Source: Actinomycetes bacterium
GTDB taxonomy: Bacteria > Actinomycetota > Actinomycetes > Actinomycetales > Microbacteriaceae
Direction: 5' to 3'
DNA length: 23,448 bases
NCBI GenBank assembly: GCA_023431405.1
Contig: JAEYVZ010000016.1
Location: forward strand, 1 to 23,448
Part shown: piece by piece, positions 22,071 to 23,448 of the stretch
Layout: every line of letters begins with the position of its first letter
How positions within the stretch are numbered: the stretch's first letter is position 1
Position numbers and translations under genes: made by a program
Notes under the pieces: generated by a model
Seen by the model: only the letters and a program-made list of their open reading frames with translations
Databases searched by the model: none
Told to the model about the DNA's origin: nothing

Positions 22071-22772
22071 GTGACCGATGCGACCGACCCCGCTTCGCCC
22101 GACGGTGCGAGCGCACCCGACGCCCCACTCATCTCGGCAGCCGCCTTCCACGCCGCCGAGGGCGTCGCAGACTGGCGCGTGACCTCTACCGGGCCACAGG
22201 CGGTGTTCTTGGCGCCGTCGCTCGCGCAGGCGTCCCGCCTCGTCGCGCCCGCGGTCGCCGCGGCGGAGCAGCTCGGCGTCGACCCCGACATCGACGTGCG
22301 GCCCGAAGGTGTCGTCGTCCGCATCCCGTACCGGCGTCCCGACGGCATCCATCCGGCCGCGCCCGCCTTCGCCGCAGCGGTCTCACGCGCTGCAGCCGAT
22401 CTCTCGCTCATCCCCGACCCGTCCCGTGCGCAGACGGTGGGCATCTACGTGGCGCAGCACTCCGAGGCCGACGTGCGCCCGTTCTTCCTCGCGGCGCTGG
22501 GGTACGAGGAGTTCGGCGACACGGATGCCATCGACCCGCTCCGCTGCGCACCCCAGCTCGCCTTCAACCCGCTCACGGTCGACAAGCCCGGGCGAGGTCG
22601 CACCCACATCGACGTGTTCGTGCCCGCCGACGAGGCACGCGCGCGGGTGGAAGCGGCGCTCGCAGCCGGGGGCCGGTTGGTCGACGACGCGTACGCGCCG
22701 ATGTGGTGGTCGCTGGCATCTCCCGACAACCATGGCGTCGACATCGCGTCGTGGACCGACACCTACGACTGA
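22071..22772 (+). CDS. Pterin-4a-carbinolamine-dehydratase-like domain fused to a VOC/glyoxalase-like domain
   Basis: A 233-residue two-part protein. Residues 20-113 (ISAAAFHAAEGVADWRV, LAQASRLVAPAVAAAEQLGV, DPDIDVRPEGVVVRIPYRR) follow the pattern of pterin-4a-carbinolamine dehydratase. The active-site histidines (the HHP motif before the central strand) are replaced by VDPDIDV, so the classic activity is doubtful. Residues 120-233 (AQTVGIYVAQHSEADVRPFFLAALGYEE, RTHIDVFVPADEARARVEAALAAGG, YAPMWWSLASPDNHGVDIASW) resemble a glyoxalase/VOC module. The start is GTG at 22071 with AAGGAG six bases upstream; an in-frame GTG 51 bp earlier lies in a hairpin region. The gene stands alone after the tRNA and converges on the EamA gene with a 17-bp gap. 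Substrate is unknown. Confidence 0.85.
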   Translation: MTDATDPASPDGASAPDAPLISAAAFHAAEGVADWRVTSTGPQAVFLAPSLAQASRLVAPAVAAAEQLGVDPDIDVRPEGVVVRIPYRRPDGIHPAAPAFAAAVSRAAADLSLIPDPSRAQTVGIYVAQHSEADVRPFFLAALGYEEFGDTDAIDPLRCAPQLAFNPLTVDKPGRGRTHIDVFVPADEARARVEAALAAGGRLVDDAYAPMWWSLASPDNHGVDIASWTDTYD

Positions 22773-22789
22773 GGCGCGCCGGTCGGCCA

Positions 22790-23448
22790 TCACGCGCCTT
22801 GTCGCCGCGTCCTCCGGCCGCCGCGTGTGCGCACCGCGAGCCCCGCGCACGCGACGACTGCGAGACCTCCGACGACGGTCGCCCAGCCGATGTGCTCACC
22901 GAGGAGGACGGCCGCCCAGCCGATGCTCATCACCGGCTGCACGAGCTGCACCTGGCTGACCTGCGCCATCGGACCGATGCCGAGTCCGCGGTACCACGCG
23001 AAGAACCCGAGGAACATGCTGACCACGGCAAGGTAGCCGAACGCAAGCCACTGCACGGTCGTGGCGCCGGTCACGGCGCCGGTCGGTCCGGCTGCGATGG
23101 CGAGGCCGGTGAGCGCCGCCATGACGGGCGACGCCAGCACGAGCGCCCACGACACGGTCTGCCAGGCGCCGAGCTCGCGAGCGAGCAGCCCGCCCTCCGC
23201 GTAGCCCACGGCCGCCGCGATAACCGCCCCGAACAGCAGCAGGTCGGCCCAGGTGAGTCCGGTGACTCCGTCGCTCTGGAGGCCCGCGAACACCACCGCG
23301 GCGACGGCGCCGAGCACCGCGAACACCCAGAATGACCGGGCCGGTCGCTCTCCGGTACGCAGCACCGCGGCGACCGCGGTCGCGGCGGGCAGCAGCCCGA
23401 TCACGACAGCACCGTGGCTGGCGGGGGCCGTCTGCAATGCGAACGAGG
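22790..23448 (-). CDS. EamA/DMT-superfamily transporter, N-terminal part outside window
   Basis: C-terminal part (219 complete codons) of a ten-helix drug/metabolite transporter of the EamA type. The reading frame is open through base 23448, so the true start lies beyond the window and the TTG at 23437 is not a start. Visible features are FALQTAPASHGAVVIGLLPAATAV (end of the first EamA repeat, where the motif S/T-x-x-x-x-I-x-x-x-x-P is typical) and then a second repeat with LTWADLLLFGAVIAAAVGYAEGGLLARELG. It ends FFAWYRGLGIGPMAQVSQVQLVQPVMSIGWAAVLLGEHIGWATVVGGLAVVACAGL, followed by a basic cytoplasmic tail RTRGGRRTRRQGA. Such proteins export amino acids, metabolites or drugs; the substrate is not readable. 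Confidence 0.9.
   Translation of the reverse strand, partial: SFALQTAPASHGAVVIGLLPAATAVAAVLRTGERPARSFWVFAVLGAVAAVVFAGLQSDGVTGLTWADLLLFGAVIAAAVGYAEGGLLARELGAWQTVSWALVLASPVMAALTGLAIAAGPTGAVTGATTVQWLAFGYLAVVSMFLGFFAWYRGLGIGPMAQVSQVQLVQPVMSIGWAAVLLGEHIGWATVVGGLAVVACAGLAVRTRGGRRTRRQGA

Noticed and set aside
20937..22352. 471-codon version of the GH114-like gene
   Set aside because: The extension runs antisense through the tRNA gene and would bury the signal peptide. The ATG at 21809 places the signal peptide at the N-terminus.
23435..23437. TTG as the start of the EamA transporter
   Set aside because: The frame stays open with membrane-protein sequence to the window edge, and a start here would remove about half of a ten-helix family.

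Overview
The window is high-GC DNA with compact gene packing, many 4-bp stop/start overlaps, an imuA-imuB-dnaE2 mutasome behind a Gram-positive/actinobacterial-type SOS box, and a SorC/lipoprotein/ABC-transporter layout. All of this fits a chromosomal segment of an actinobacterium. Microbacteriaceae (Microbacterium-like) is my best guess from style, but it was not tested by any search. I see no insertion sequence, integrase, phage gene or CRISPR array.

Region 1 (1-13494) is a catabolic island. Two operons diverge from a 119-bp region at 3074-3192. The leftward one encodes an acyl-CoA dehydrogenase, an SDR dehydrogenase and a thiolase (cut by the window edge). The rightward one encodes a MaoC/NodN-type enoyl-CoA hydratase, a class III CoA-transferase, a glutaryl-CoA-dehydrogenase-like enzyme and a SorC-family regulator. 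A carbohydrate-type ABC importer follows (lipoprotein binding protein and two permeases, no ATPase), then a DUF2804 protein. Convergent to this lie an aldehyde dehydrogenase and a GntR/FCD regulator in one leftward operon. Read together, the enzymes could take a C5 semialdehyde or dicarboxylate (glutarate semialdehyde, glutarate, glutaryl-CoA, crotonyl-CoA, 3-hydroxybutyryl-CoA, acetoacetyl-CoA) to acetyl-CoA. They could equally degrade a longer diacid or a ring-derived diacid through glutaryl-CoA. The true imported substrate is not readable from the sequence.

Region 2 (13675-19561) is the SOS-inducible mutagenic repair cassette imuA-imuB-dnaE2, preceded by a perfect LexA-type palindrome. DnaE2 carries an in-frame 18-bp minisatellite. 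A 13-bp-stem hairpin closes the operon.

Region 3 (19598-23448) holds housekeeping and small accessory genes: a cysteine-less HesB/IscA-like protein, a DoxX-family membrane protein with a GntR-type palindrome in its upstream region, a GH114-like lipoprotein, tRNA-Arg(CCT), a degenerate pterin-dehydratase-like/VOC fusion, and the C-terminal part of an EamA/DMT transporter.
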